Origin: Miltoncostaea sp963762825
GTDB lineage: Bacteria; Actinomycetota; Thermoleophilia; Miltoncostaeales; Miltoncostaeaceae
Reading direction: 5' to 3'
NCBI GenBank assembly: GCA_963762825.1
Contig: CAVXLZ010000001.1
Location: 682,001-746,000, forward strand
DNA length: 64,000 nucleotides
The notes under the pieces: model-generated
The model's database searches: none
The model's input: the letters and a program-made list of their open reading frames with translations, nothing else
Told to the model about the DNA's origin: nothing
Program-made: the position numbers and the translations under genes
In this document: positions 8,106 through 16,338 of the stretch, one piece after another
Position numbering within the stretch: position 1 is the first letter of the stretch
How the letters are laid out: every line of letters starts with the position of its first letter

Positions 8106-10847
8106 GTGACCTCTCGCCGCCTCTCTGATCTCCCTGCGGAGGCTCTCGCCCGCGCCCTCTTCGACGCGGTGCCCGACGGGGTGCTCGTGCTCGACCCCGA
8201 GGGCATCGTCGTGGACGCCAACCAGGCTCTCTGCGAGATCCTCGGCTATACACGACAGGAGATCCTCGGGCGTGTCCCGCCGCACCCCTGGTGGGTGGAC
8301 GGGATGGCCGCGCCGGGACCTCCACGCATCGTCGCCACCGGGGCCGCGAGGGTTCCGGCGGTGCTCGTGCGCCGTGACGGTACGACGATGCCGGCCATCG
8401 TGCGCCGGGTGCCGGTCGCCGACGTCCTCGACGCCGAGGCGCGGGGCACCGTGGTGATCATCGCCCGCGCGAGCTCCGCGCCCGGCCTGCCGATGGGCGA
8501 TGACGGCTACCGCTCGGTCGTCGAGGCGGTGCGCGAGGGCATCGTGGTCCAGTCCCGCGACGGCGTCATCCTGTCGTGCAATCCGAGCGCCGAGCGCATC
8601 CTGCAGCTCGGGGCGGAGGAGATCATCGGCCGTGACTGGGGCCACTGGCGGGCGATCCGGGAGGATGGGGCTCCGGTCGCGCCCGGCGACGATCCCTCGG
8701 CGCTCGCAGCGCGCAGCGGGCGCACCCAGTCGGACGTCGTGATGGGACTGCACACCGGGGCGGGCGACCCGCGATGGATCGCGGTCAACGCCGCGCCCGT
8801 CCCGGGCGAGGACGGTCATGCATCGGCAGTGGTCGCGAGCTTCTCCGACATCGCCGAGCGCCGTCGTCGCAACACCCTGGTGGGCCGCCTCGGGCGGATA
8901 CTCGAGCAGTCCCGGGACGAGGTGCACGTGTTCGATTCACGCACGCTGCGCCTGGTGCAGGTCAATCGCAGCGCGGTCGCCAACACGGGGTACTCGATGG
9001 TCGAGCTGGCCGAGATGACGCCACTCGACCTCTTGTCGGAGGTCAACGCGAGAGCGTTCGAGGCGATCGTCGAACCCCTGCGCATCGGTGACGTCGAGCG
9101 GGTCCAGTTCCAGACCGTGCATCGCCGCCGAGACGGGACCACCTACCCGGTCGAGGTCCGGATGCAGCTGGTGGGCGCGGAGACGCCCCCGGTCATCGCG
9201 GCGGTCGTACTCGACATCACGGCGCGCCACGCGGCGGAGCTCGAGCTCCGCCGTCGGGAGGCTGAGAACCGGCGCCTTGCGGTGGAGCAGGGGGCATTGC
9301 GCCGCGTGGCGACCGCCGTCGCGCGCGAAGACGATCCACAATCGGTGTTCGACCTCGTGTGCGAGGAGGCGGTGCGTCTGATCGATGCCGGCGCGGCCGG
9401 TCTCGTGCGCTTCGACGACAACGGCACGGTGTCGGCGGTCGCCTCGTGGTCGAGCGCCGGCTCGGAGCCCACCTTCGCTCGGGGCGAATCCCGGGAGGGC
9501 GACGGCCTGGCGGCTCAGATCGCGCGCACGGGGCGGCCGGGCCGGACCGTCAACGCCGATGGCCGGGAGATCGCCGTGGCCGTGCCGGTACGCGCGGGCG
9601 AGCGGGTCTGGGGGGCGATCGGCGTCTCCGGCGTCGCGCGGGAGCGCACCCCCGCCGATCCCCTCGGGCGGCTGGGGCGTTTCGCGGAGCTCGTGGGCAT
9701 CGCCGTCAGCAACGCCGAGGCCCGCGGGCGTCTCGCGGCGCTGGCGGCCACCGACCACCTGACCGGGCTCGCCAACCACCGGACCTTCCAGGAACGGCTC
9801 GCCCAGGAAGCCGTCCGCGCGAGTCGCCACGGCCGCCGCTTCTCGCTCGTCCTCCTCGATATCGATCACTTCAAGCGCGTCAACGACGATCTCGGCCACC
9901 AGATGGGCGATGCCGTCATCCGCGAGACGGCGCGACGCCTCGACACGCTCACCCGGGCAGGCGATCTGATGGCACGGATCGGCGGCGACGAGTTCGCCTG
10001 GCTGATGCCCGAGACCGGTGGGATGGAGGCCTGGAGGGCGGCCGATCGCGCACGCGAGGCCGTCGCGACCGACGCGTTCCCGGGTGTCGGGCACCTCACC
10101 ATCTCGGCGGGGGTCTGCGACCTCGAGCAGGCATCCGAGCAGAACGAGCTCTTCAGGCTCGCCGACGGCGCCCTCTACTGGGCCAAGCAGCACGGTCGCG
10201 ACGTGGCGTTCCTCTACTCGCCCGAGGTGGTCGAGGTGCTCTCCGACGCCGAGCATGCGGAGCGGCTGACCCGGCTGCAGGCCCTCCAGAGCATCCGCGT
10301 GCTGGCCCGTGCGGTGGACGCGAAGGATCCCTCCACCCGGCAGCACTCCGAGCGCGTCGCCGAGGTGGCCAAGGTCCTCGCGACGGGCCTGGGCTGGTCG
10401 TCCGAAGACGCCTCGGCACTGCGCGATGCGGGGCTCGTGCACGATGTCGGCAAGATCGCGGTCCCCGACGCGATCCTCTTCAAGCCCGATCGTCTGACCC
10501 CGGACGAGTTCCAGCGGGTGACCGCCCACGCGGCCCTCGGTGCGGAGATCGTCGCCGACGTCCTCTCGGGGGCGCAGGTGGCCTGGGTCCGCGGGCACCA
10601 CGAGCGATGGGACGGGCGCGGCTACCCCGATCGCCTCGGCGCAGAGGCGATCCCCGAGGGCGCACGTATCCTCACCCTCGCCGACGCATGGGACGTCATG
10701 ACCTCGGAGAGGCCCTACGGCACGCCGCTCTCGCGGGAGGACGCGCTGGCCGAGTGCAGGCGGTGCTCGGGAACGCAGTTCTGGCCGCCTGCGGTGACCG
10801 CGCTGGTGCGCGCCATCGAGGAGGGTCATCTGACCTCAGACCGATAG
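8106..10847 (+). CDS. PAS-PAS-PAS-GAF-GGDEF-HD-GYP cyclic-di-GMP enzyme
   Basis: Cytoplasmic signalling protein predicted to make and break cyclic di-GMP. It has 913 residues. Three PAS domains cover about 17-120, 133-255 and 265-375, a GAF domain about 395-540, a GGDEF domain about 545-700 and an HD-GYP domain about 715-905. The diguanylate cyclase signature IGGDEFAW is intact near residue 625. RAGD, five residues before it, fits the inhibitory I-site RxxD. The phosphodiesterase part has VHDVGKIAVPD near 778, then HHERWDGRGYP near 830. There is no membrane segment, so the PAS/GAF part should sense a cytosolic ligand or redox state. GTG start with a leaderless promoter. Confidence 0.93.
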   Translation: MTSRRLSDLPAEALARALFDAVPDGVLVLDPEGIVVDANQALCEILGYTRQEILGRVPPHPWWVDGMAAPGPPRIVATGAARVPAVLVRRDGTTMPAIVRRVPVADVLDAEARGTVVIIARASSAPGLPMGDDGYRSVVEAVREGIVVQSRDGVILSCNPSAERILQLGAEEIIGRDWGHWRAIREDGAPVAPGDDPSALAARSGRTQSDVVMGLHTGAGDPRWIAVNAAPVPGEDGHASAVVASFSDIAERRRRNTLVGRLGRILEQSRDEVHVFDSRTLRLVQVNRSAVANTGYSMVELAEMTPLDLLSEVNARAFEAIVEPLRIGDVERVQFQTVHRRRDGTTYPVEVRMQLVGAETPPVIAAVVLDITARHAAELELRRREAENRRLAVEQGALRRVATAVAREDDPQSVFDLVCEEAVRLIDAGAAGLVRFDDNGTVSAVASWSSAGSEPTFARGESREGDGLAAQIARTGRPGRTVNADGREIAVAVPVRAGERVWGAIGVSGVARERTPADPLGRLGRFAELVGIAVSNAEARGRLAALAATDHLTGLANHRTFQERLAQEAVRASRHGRRFSLVLLDIDHFKRVNDDLGHQMGDAVIRETARRLDTLTRAGDLMARIGGDEFAWLMPETGGMEAWRAADRAREAVATDAFPGVGHLTISAGVCDLEQASEQNELFRLADGALYWAKQHGRDVAFLYSPEVVEVLSDAEHAERLTRLQALQSIRVLARAVDAKDPSTRQHSERVAEVAKVLATGLGWSSEDASALRDAGLVHDVGKIAVPDAILFKPDRLTPDEFQRVTAHAALGAEIVADVLSGAQVAWVRGHHERWDGRGYPDRLGAEAIPEGARILTLADAWDVMTSERPYGTPLSREDALAECRRCSGTQFWPPAVTALVRAIEEGHLTSDR

Positions 10848-10877
10848 GCCCTCGTCGCACCTCTCAAAGGGGGAACC

Positions 10878-11609
10878 ATGGATCTGAAGGGCAACGCGGT
10901 CACCTGGCTCGGTCATGGGACCTGGCTTTGGGAGACCTCCGAGGGCAAGCGCCTGCTCATCGACTGCTGGCTCGAGGGCAACCCCTCGACCCCCGAGGCG
11001 TTCAAGGACCCGGCCGCCGTGAAGGCGGACGGCATCCTGATCACGCACGGGCATCTCGACCACATCGGCCAGGGCGGCGCCGAGGCGGTGGCGGCCATCG
11101 GCGCGAACGGCGGGCCGGAGACGTTCGCCATGTTCGAGGTGGCCGCCTACCTCGGCACGAAGGGGGTCGAGGTCACCGGCTTCAACATCGGCGGCGCGGT
11201 CGAGGTCGCCGGCGTCACGGCGACGATGGTGCAGGCGGTCCACTCGGGCGGCATCACCGACGACGACGGCTCGATCGTCTACGGCGGGCCGCCCGCGGGG
11301 TTCGTGCTCGAGTTCCCCGACGGGCTGGTCGCGTACCAGGCGGGCGACACCGATGTCTTCGGCGACATGGCGCTGATCGGCCAGATCCACTCACCCGACG
11401 TGAGCGTGCTCCCGGTGGGCGACTTCTACACGATGGGCCCCCGCCAGGCGGCCCACGCGGTGCGTCTGCTCGGTGCGTCGCAGGTGCTGTGCGGCCACTA
11501 CGGGACCTTTCCGGCGCTGCACGGCAGCCCGGCCAAGCTGCGCGCGCTGGTCGGCGGCGGAGTGGCCATCCCCGACACCGTGCCGGGGGAGCGCATCACG
11601 TCCCGGTAG
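10878..11609 (+). CDS. Metallo-beta-lactamase-fold hydrolase (UPF0173/UlaG-like)
   Basis: Predicted metal-dependent hydrolase of 243 residues. The N-terminus is VTWLGHGTWLWET, and the metal ligands are in ITHGHLDHIGQG (HxHxDH). Later ligands lie in VHSGGITD, VAYQAGDTDVFGD (GDTDVF) and the terminal LCGHYGTFPAL. This pattern matches the UPF0173/UlaG-like branch. The substrate is unknown. AAAGGGGGAA lies just before the ATG at 10878. The end overlaps the convergent TetR gene by 14 nt. Confidence 0.85.
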   Translation: MDLKGNAVTWLGHGTWLWETSEGKRLLIDCWLEGNPSTPEAFKDPAAVKADGILITHGHLDHIGQGGAEAVAAIGANGGPETFAMFEVAAYLGTKGVEVTGFNIGGAVEVAGVTATMVQAVHSGGITDDDGSIVYGGPPAGFVLEFPDGLVAYQAGDTDVFGDMALIGQIHSPDVSVLPVGDFYTMGPRQAAHAVRLLGASQVLCGHYGTFPALHGSPAKLRALVGGGVAIPDTVPGERITSR

Positions 11610-12174
11610 CTCGCAGCTCCCCGAGCGCCGCGTCAACGGAGCGGGCGACGAAGGCTTCGTCAACCGGCGCGCGCGCGATCAGCCCGCGATAGAAGAGCGG
11701 GCCGACGATGAGGGCGACGGCGTCATCCACTGCGAGGTCGGGGGGGAGGTCGCCACGCGCGACGGCTCGCTCGAGGATGTCGGCGAGCGGGCGCCGCCCG
11801 CGGCTCAGCGTCGATTGGTGGAGCCGCTCCAACCCGGGATCGCGGCTGGCGGCGTCGGCCAGGGAGCCGATCGCCGAGCACCAGCCGGGTTCGTTGAGCT
11901 TGAGGGCGAGCCCGCCGAGCACGACGCGAAGATCCTCGCGCAGCGATCCGGTGTCGGGCGAGGGCAGGCCGGCATCTGCGCAGACGCCGAACGCCTCGGT
12001 CAGCAGGGCTTCGCGGCTGGGCCAGTGCCGGTAGATGGTCGTCTTGGCCGCGCCCGAGCGGCTCGCGACGGCCTCGATGCTCACGCCGGAGAAGCCCTCT
12101 TCGGCGATCAGTGCCGCGGCGGCCTCGACGATCGAGGCCTTCGATCGGATCACACGCGGATCGGCGCGCACCAT
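11596..12174 (-). CDS. TetR-family transcriptional repressor
   Basis: DNA-binding repressor of 192 residues. The N-terminal helix-turn-helix spans about residues 9-60: SKASIVEAAAALIAEEGFSG, then VASRSGAAKTTIYRHWPSRE. The C-terminal ligand domain resembles TetR_C families. It is divergent from an MFS efflux gene whose start is about 105 nt away. Two near-identical palindromes in that gap (12207-12222 and 12237-12252) are the likely operators. The expected role is repression of the pump, and probably of itself, released by a pump substrate. That role is inferred from layout. Confidence 0.9.
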   Translation of the reverse strand: MVRADPRVIRSKASIVEAAAALIAEEGFSGVSIEAVASRSGAAKTTIYRHWPSREALLTEAFGVCADAGLPSPDTGSLREDLRVVLGGLALKLNEPGWCSAIGSLADAASRDPGLERLHQSTLSRGRRPLADILERAVARGDLPPDLAVDDAVALIVGPLFYRGLIARAPVDEAFVARSVDAALGELRATGT

Positions 12175-12206
12175 CTGGATGTGTCTCCCGATGCCTTGCG
12201 TTCTCT

Positions 12207-12252
12207 GCTACGGCTGCGTATCGTAACGCCCGATTCGCTACGCGACCGTAGC
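12207..12252. promoter_or_regulatory. Two TetR-type operator palindromes, centres 30 bp apart
   Basis: Site 1 (12207-12222) is GCTACG-GCTG-CGTATC, with one mismatch in the arms. Site 2 (12237-12252) is GCTACG-CGAC-CGTAGC, a perfect 6-bp inverted repeat. The centres are exactly 30 bp apart, about three helical turns, so two dimers would bind the same DNA face. They lie between the divergent TetR and MFS genes and overlap the region where both promoters should be. Confidence 0.7.
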
Positions 12253-12278
12253 ATAAGCGCCCGCCCGACAAGGAGCAC

Positions 12279-13730
12279 GTGTTGAGCTCACCCAACTCCC
12301 GCAAGTGGATCGCCCTCGTGCTCCTGTGTGCGACGCAGTTCCTGGTGGTCCTGGACGTGGCCATCGTCAACGTGGCCCTGCCCTCGATCCAGACGGCCCT
12401 CGACTTCTCGCAGGAGAACCTCCAGTGGGTGGTGAGCGCCTACACGCTGACCTTCGGAGGGCTCCTGCTCCTGGGTGGGCGGATGGCCGACCTGCTGGGG
12501 CGCCGACGGGTCTTCATGGGCGGACTCCTGATCTTCTCGCTCGCCTCGCTGGCCTGCGGCTTCGCCTCGTCGGACACCCTCCTGATCATCGCCAGGGCGG
12601 TGCAGGGCGTGGGCGCGGCCGTCATCTCTCCGGCCGCCCTCTCGATTCTGGTCACGACCTTCGACGAGGGCGCCGAGCGCAACAAGGCGCTCGGCATCTG
12701 GGGAGCGATCGCGGGTATCGGCGGCGCGGCCGGCGTGCTCGCGGGCGGGATCCTCACCGACACCCTCGGGTGGGAGTGGATCTTCTTCGTGAACGTCCCG
12801 ATCGGGATCGCGGTCCTCGCGCTCGTTCCGCGGTTCATCGACGAGAGCCACGCGGAGGGCGCGACGCGCAACTTCGACGTGGCGGGAGCCCTCTCGGTCA
12901 CCGCGGGCCTCGCGCTGCTCGTCTACGCCCTGGTCAACACCGACAGTGCGGGTTGGCTCTCGGGCGAGACCCTCGGGCTGTTCGCGATCTCCATCGCGCT
13001 CATCGGGGCCTTCATCGCCATCGAGTTCCGGGCGAAGGCACCGCTGATGCCGCTCGGCATCTTCCGACTCCGCAGCCTGACGGGGGCGAACATCGTCGGC
13101 CTGCTCCTCGGGGCGGCGGTGTTCTCGGTCTTCTTCTTCCTGTCGCTCTACATGCAGCAGGTGCTCGGCTACTCGGCCCTGAAGTCGGGCTTCGCCTACC
13201 TGCTCGTCGCCGTGACGATCATCTTCGCCGCAGGCGGGTCTCAGGCATTGGTGACGCGCTTCGGCACCAAGTCGATCCTCGCGATCGGGATGGCCCTGCT
13301 CACCCTGGGCCTCCTCTACTTCACGCAGATCGACGTGGAGGGTTCCTATCTCAACGACCTCGTTCCCGGATTCCTGTTGGTGGGCGTCGGCCTCGGCTTC
13401 GCCTTCGTGCCGGTGTCGATCGCGGCCCTCCAAGGGGTGCAACCGCGCGAGGCGGGCGTCGCGTCAGGCCTGATCAACACCTCGCAGCAGATCGGCGGTG
13501 CCCTCGGCATCGCGATCCTGTCCACGATCGCGACTTCCCACACGGCCTCGCTCGTGGAGGAGGCCGGCGGGGATCAGGCGGCCCTTCCCGGCGCGCTCAC
13601 GGAGGGGTTCCAGTACGCCTTCGCGGTCGGCGCGGGCATGGCGGTGGTCGGCCTCATCGCCACCCTGTTCCTGCTCGACCGCAGCGACCTCGGCCACGGC
13701 TCCCCCCAAGCGGCCGCTCAGGAGGCCTGA
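12279..13730 (+). CDS. MFS multidrug transporter, DHA2 (EmrB/QacA) type
   Basis: Proton-driven drug exporter of the 14-helix family, 483 residues. WIALVLLCATQFLVVLDVAIVNVALPSIQ is split by the first membrane helix; the LDxxIVNVALP element is the DHA2 signature. Motif A is GGRMADLLGRRRVF between helices 2 and 3, and motif C-like GGAAGVLAGG is in helix 5. AGGAG at 12271-12275 is 3 nt before the GTG at 12279 and 6 nt before a TTG at 12282, so the TTG may be the real start. It is divergent from a TetR gene and probably repressed by it. Confidence 0.92.
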   Translation: MLSSPNSRKWIALVLLCATQFLVVLDVAIVNVALPSIQTALDFSQENLQWVVSAYTLTFGGLLLLGGRMADLLGRRRVFMGGLLIFSLASLACGFASSDTLLIIARAVQGVGAAVISPAALSILVTTFDEGAERNKALGIWGAIAGIGGAAGVLAGGILTDTLGWEWIFFVNVPIGIAVLALVPRFIDESHAEGATRNFDVAGALSVTAGLALLVYALVNTDSAGWLSGETLGLFAISIALIGAFIAIEFRAKAPLMPLGIFRLRSLTGANIVGLLLGAAVFSVFFFLSLYMQQVLGYSALKSGFAYLLVAVTIIFAAGGSQALVTRFGTKSILAIGMALLTLGLLYFTQIDVEGSYLNDLVPGFLLVGVGLGFAFVPVSIAALQGVQPREAGVASGLINTSQQIGGALGIAILSTIATSHTASLVEEAGGDQAALPGALTEGFQYAFAVGAGMAVVGLIATLFLLDRSDLGHGSPQAAAQEA

Positions 13731-13747
13731 GGACCCAGGCTCAGGCC
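13724..13747. terminator. Hairpin between convergent MFS and CDF genes
   Basis: GGCCTGAG (13724-13731) and CTCAGGCC (13740-13747) are a perfect 8-bp inverted repeat with an 8-nt loop. It encloses the MFS stop codon and touches the CDF stop, so it could end transcription from both sides. There is no T-run. Confidence 0.5.
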
Positions 13748-14646
13748 CTGATGTCGGGCTCGAGGTAGATCGCCCGGGCGATCGGAACGGCCTCGCGCAC
13801 GCGGGCCTCGGCGGCGTTGATCGTCGCGGCGACCCGCGCCAGATCGAGGCCGGCCTCGATCTCGATCTTCGCCGCCACGAGGAGTTCGTCGGGGCCCAGG
13901 TGCAACGTGCGCATGTGCAGGAGGGAGCGGACTCCCGGGGTCCCCTCGATGCCGGCGCGGACCAGGTGCTGTTGCTCGGGTGTCGCCGCCTCGCCGATCA
14001 GCAGGCTCTTCATCTCGACGACGAGGATGACGGCGATGACCACCAGAAGCACGCCGATGGCGAGGGTCGCGGCGCCGTCGAAGCGCGGTTCGCCGGTCGC
14101 CACGGTGAGCGTCAGCCCGGCCAGGGCCAGGAGCAGGCCCAGAAGGGCCCCGAGGTCCTCCAGGAGCACGACCGGGAGCTCCGGGCTCTTTGAGCGGCGG
14201 ATGTAGGTCGTCCACGACAAGGTGCCGCGCTCGGGACGTGCCGCCCGCACGGCGGTACGCAGGGAGAACGCCTCGAGCACGACCGCCGCGCCCAGGATCG
14301 CGAAGCCCACGGCCGGGGAGGAGACCTCGTGGGGGTCGCGGAGCTTCGCGATGCCCTCGTAGATCGCGAACAACCCACCGACCATGAAGAGGACCAGCGC
14401 GACCACGAAGGCCCAGAAGTAGCGGTCGCGCCCGTAGCCGAAGGGGTGCTCGGGGGTGGCGGGCCGCGCGGCGCGCGAGCCTCCCAGCAGCAGTAGCCCC
14501 TGGTTGGCGGTGTCGGCCACCGAGTGGATCGACTCCGCCAGCAACGACGACGCGCCGGTGACCAGGAAGCCGGCGAATTTGGCGACTGCAATGCCGAGAT
14601 TGGCGCCTGCCGCCGCCGCGATCGCCCGCTTGCTGCCCTCGTGCAT
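13741..14646 (-). CDS. Cation diffusion facilitator (CDF) transporter
   Basis: Predicted proton-coupled exporter of zinc, iron, manganese or a similar divalent cation, 301 residues. Six hydrophobic segments are followed by a cytosolic C-terminal dimer domain beginning near GEAATPEQQHLVRAGIEG. Metal-site residues are seen in SIHSVADTANQ (HxxxD, helix 2) and LLEDLGALLG (helix 5). HPFGYGRDRYFW is the conserved loop after helix 2. The metal cannot be assigned. GGAGGGCGG lies just before the ATG at 14646. The gene is divergent from the LysM gene across a very G-rich gap. Confidence 0.9.
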   Translation of the reverse strand: MHEGSKRAIAAAAGANLGIAVAKFAGFLVTGASSLLAESIHSVADTANQGLLLLGGSRAARPATPEHPFGYGRDRYFWAFVVALVLFMVGGLFAIYEGIAKLRDPHEVSSPAVGFAILGAAVVLEAFSLRTAVRAARPERGTLSWTTYIRRSKSPELPVVLLEDLGALLGLLLALAGLTLTVATGEPRFDGAATLAIGVLLVVIAVILVVEMKSLLIGEAATPEQQHLVRAGIEGTPGVRSLLHMRTLHLGPDELLVAAKIEIEAGLDLARVAATINAAEARVREAVPIARAIYLEPDIRA

Positions 14647-14693
14647 CCGCCCTCCAGGTCGGTGCGCCCCGCGGGACTATGCCAGGGGAACCC

Positions 14694-14781
14694 GATGGCA
14701 CGGGGGCGGGGGAGGGGTGCAGGGGTGGTGGGGGAGGGGCGGGTGCGAAAAAGAGGGAGGCGGGGAGGGGGTGGGAGGACT
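14694..14781 (+). other. G-run-rich intergenic tract, quadruplex-prone
   Basis: This gap between the divergent CDF and LysM genes contains at least eight runs of four or five G on the plus strand, for example GGGGGCGGGGGAGGGG. It continues as a purine tract (GAAAAAGAGGGAGG). Such spacing can form a G-quadruplex in the DNA or in the 5' leader of the LysM message. I see no clear promoter or riboswitch here. Confidence 0.5.
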
Positions 14782-14806
14782 GGAAATCCCGCCGAAACCG
14801 CCGATC

Positions 14807-15832
14807 ATGGCCGACATGAACGCGCTCTGCATCCCACGCGGCGTCCGCGCCCTCTTCGTGATCGCGACCCTGGTCGTCGGCATCTGGCTGGCCGCCGGGA
14901 CGGCCCGCGCGGCCACGGTCACCGTCGCGCCGGGCGACACCCTCGGCGCGATCGCCGCTCGCAACGGGCTCTCGGTCACGGCACTCGCGCGGGCGAACGG
15001 GATCGGGGACCCCGACCACGTGCAAGCCGGGCGCCGCCTGGTCCTGCCGGGCTCCGGAGCCACCGCAGGCGGCGGGTCCTCCACCGGCACGGTCTACGTG
15101 GTGCGGGCGGGCGACTCCCTGGGATCGATCGCCTCACGACACGGAACGAGCGTGGCGGCTCTCGCGGCGGGCAACGGCATCCGCGACCCGAACCTGATCA
15201 CCGCCGGCCGGCGGTTGGTCATCTCCCGGCGTACCGGGGGCGTCGCCGTCTCCTCGGGCGGAGCCTCCAACGCCTACACGGTGCGTCCCGGAGACACCCT
15301 CAGCGCGATCGCCTCGCGCCAGGGCATCAGCGTGAGCGCCCTGTCTGCCGCCAACGGCATCCGCGACCCCGGCCTGATCGTCGTCGGCCGCGTGCTGAGG
15401 CTACCGGCGTCCCGCCGCGGCCCGGCGCCCTCCGGGCCGACCTCGTCCGCGCAGGTGGCGGGCCTGATCCAGGTCCACGCCGCACGCTACGGCGTCGATC
15501 CGGCGCTCGCGCGGGCGATCGCCTGGCAGGAGAGCGGATGGACGCAGAGCGTGGTGTCGAGCGCCGGGGCCGTCGGGGTGATGCAGCTCATGCCGGCGAC
15601 GGCGAAGTGGCTGGGATCGTCGGTCGTGGGCCGGCGTCTGGACCCACGCCGGATCGAGGACAACGTCGAGGGGGGTGTCGCCTACCTCGGATGGCTGCGC
15701 CGTCACGGGGGCAGCACGCGGGTGGCGGTGGGCGGCTACTACCAGGGGCTGAGCTCGCTGAGGCAGCGCGGGCCCTACGACGACACCAAGAGCTACGTGG
15801 CCAACGTGCTCTCGCTCGTGGGCCGGGTGTAG
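14807..15832 (+). CDS. LysM x3 lytic transglycosylase (SLT domain)
   Basis: Exported peptidoglycan-cleaving enzyme of about 341 residues. A signal peptide (FVIATLVVGIWLAAGTARA) is followed by three LysM repeats near 38-82, 95-140 and 155-200. Each opens with a TVxPGDTL-like element (VAPGDTLGAIA, VRAGDSLGSIA, VRPGDTLSAIA). The C-terminal SLT domain has AIAWQESGWTQ with the catalytic Glu and SAGAVGVMQLMPATA. LysM binds glycan and SLT cuts it, so a role in wall turnover or division is likely. The start could be the ATG at 14807 or 14816; no ribosome-binding site is obvious. Confidence 0.9.
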   Translation: MADMNALCIPRGVRALFVIATLVVGIWLAAGTARAATVTVAPGDTLGAIAARNGLSVTALARANGIGDPDHVQAGRRLVLPGSGATAGGGSSTGTVYVVRAGDSLGSIASRHGTSVAALAAGNGIRDPNLITAGRRLVISRRTGGVAVSSGGASNAYTVRPGDTLSAIASRQGISVSALSAANGIRDPGLIVVGRVLRLPASRRGPAPSGPTSSAQVAGLIQVHAARYGVDPALARAIAWQESGWTQSVVSSAGAVGVMQLMPATAKWLGSSVVGRRLDPRRIEDNVEGGVAYLGWLRRHGGSTRVAVGGYYQGLSSLRQRGPYDDTKSYVANVLSLVGRV

Positions 15833-16335
15833 AGGGCTCGGCCACCGGCTCCGAGCCCGAACCGGCCGAGCTCGCGATGGATCTCGCGGCCGAGGGCGCG
15901 TTCGCGATCGCGCAACCAACCGTAGTCGCGCAACTGCACGGCGCCGACGGCGCAGAGCATCCCCCCGAACACCGCGGCGAACGCGGGACCGAGTGATACG
16001 GCGAGCGCCACCAGCACGAGGGCGACCGCGACTTTCGCCAGGCTGCGGCGAGTCGTGGTCAACGAGGCCTCGACGGCGGCGTCCGACGGTGCCGCGAGCA
16101 GTTCGACCAGCCGGAGCCAGCGGGATCCGTAGAGGCTGAGCGCACCCATGACGAGCGCGGCGACCGCGAACGGGACGATCGCCCGGATCGCGCTCAGATC
16201 GCTGGCGGTGAGCGCCACCACCAGGCAGGAGAGGCCGAGCGCGAACTGACCGAGCCCGGACACCCTGAGCTCGGTGGTGAGGCGCGCGATCGGCCGGGCG
16301 GGCGAGGTCTCGGACACGGGCTGGGATACTGGCAC
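15793..16335 (-). CDS. Four-helix membrane protein, function unknown
   Basis: Not recognised. About 180 residues with four hydrophobic segments: LGQFALGLSCLVVALTAS, IVPFAVAALVMGALSLYG, VAVALVLVALAVSLGPAFAA and the adjoining VFGGMLCAVGAVQL. A charged C-terminal tail (RDYGWLRDRERALGREIHRE) follows. The last 40 nt overlap the end of the convergent LysM gene. The start is uncertain: GTG at 16335 or 16317, or ATG at 16347. The last would overlap the divergent oxidoreductase start at 16339. I used 16335. Confidence 0.6.
   Translation of the reverse strand: MPVSQPVSETSPARPIARLTTELRVSGLGQFALGLSCLVVALTASDLSAIRAIVPFAVAALVMGALSLYGSRWLRLVELLAAPSDAAVEASLTTTRRSLAKVAVALVLVALAVSLGPAFAAVFGGMLCAVGAVQLRDYGWLRDRERALGREIHRELGRFGLGAGGRALYTRPTSESTLAT
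15834..15858 (+). terminator. Hairpin after the LysM gene
   Basis: GGGCTCGG (15834-15841) and CCGAGCCC (15851-15858) pair perfectly around a 9-nt loop, starting 2 nt after the LysM stop codon. It lies inside the convergent membrane-protein gene. There is no T-run. Confidence 0.45.
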
Positions 16336-16338
16336 ACA

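Noticed and set aside
8937..10829. Minus-strand open frame of 630 codons opposite the c-di-GMP enzyme
   Set aside because: The plus-strand protein has intact GGDEF and HD-GYP motifs; the reverse frame has only His/Asp/Arg-rich low-sense sequence.
14647..14806. Possible cyclic-di-AMP riboswitch before the LysM gene
   Set aside because: Such genes often have one, and AGGGGAACC occurs at 14681-14689, but I cannot pair the required stems; the G-tract explains the region better.
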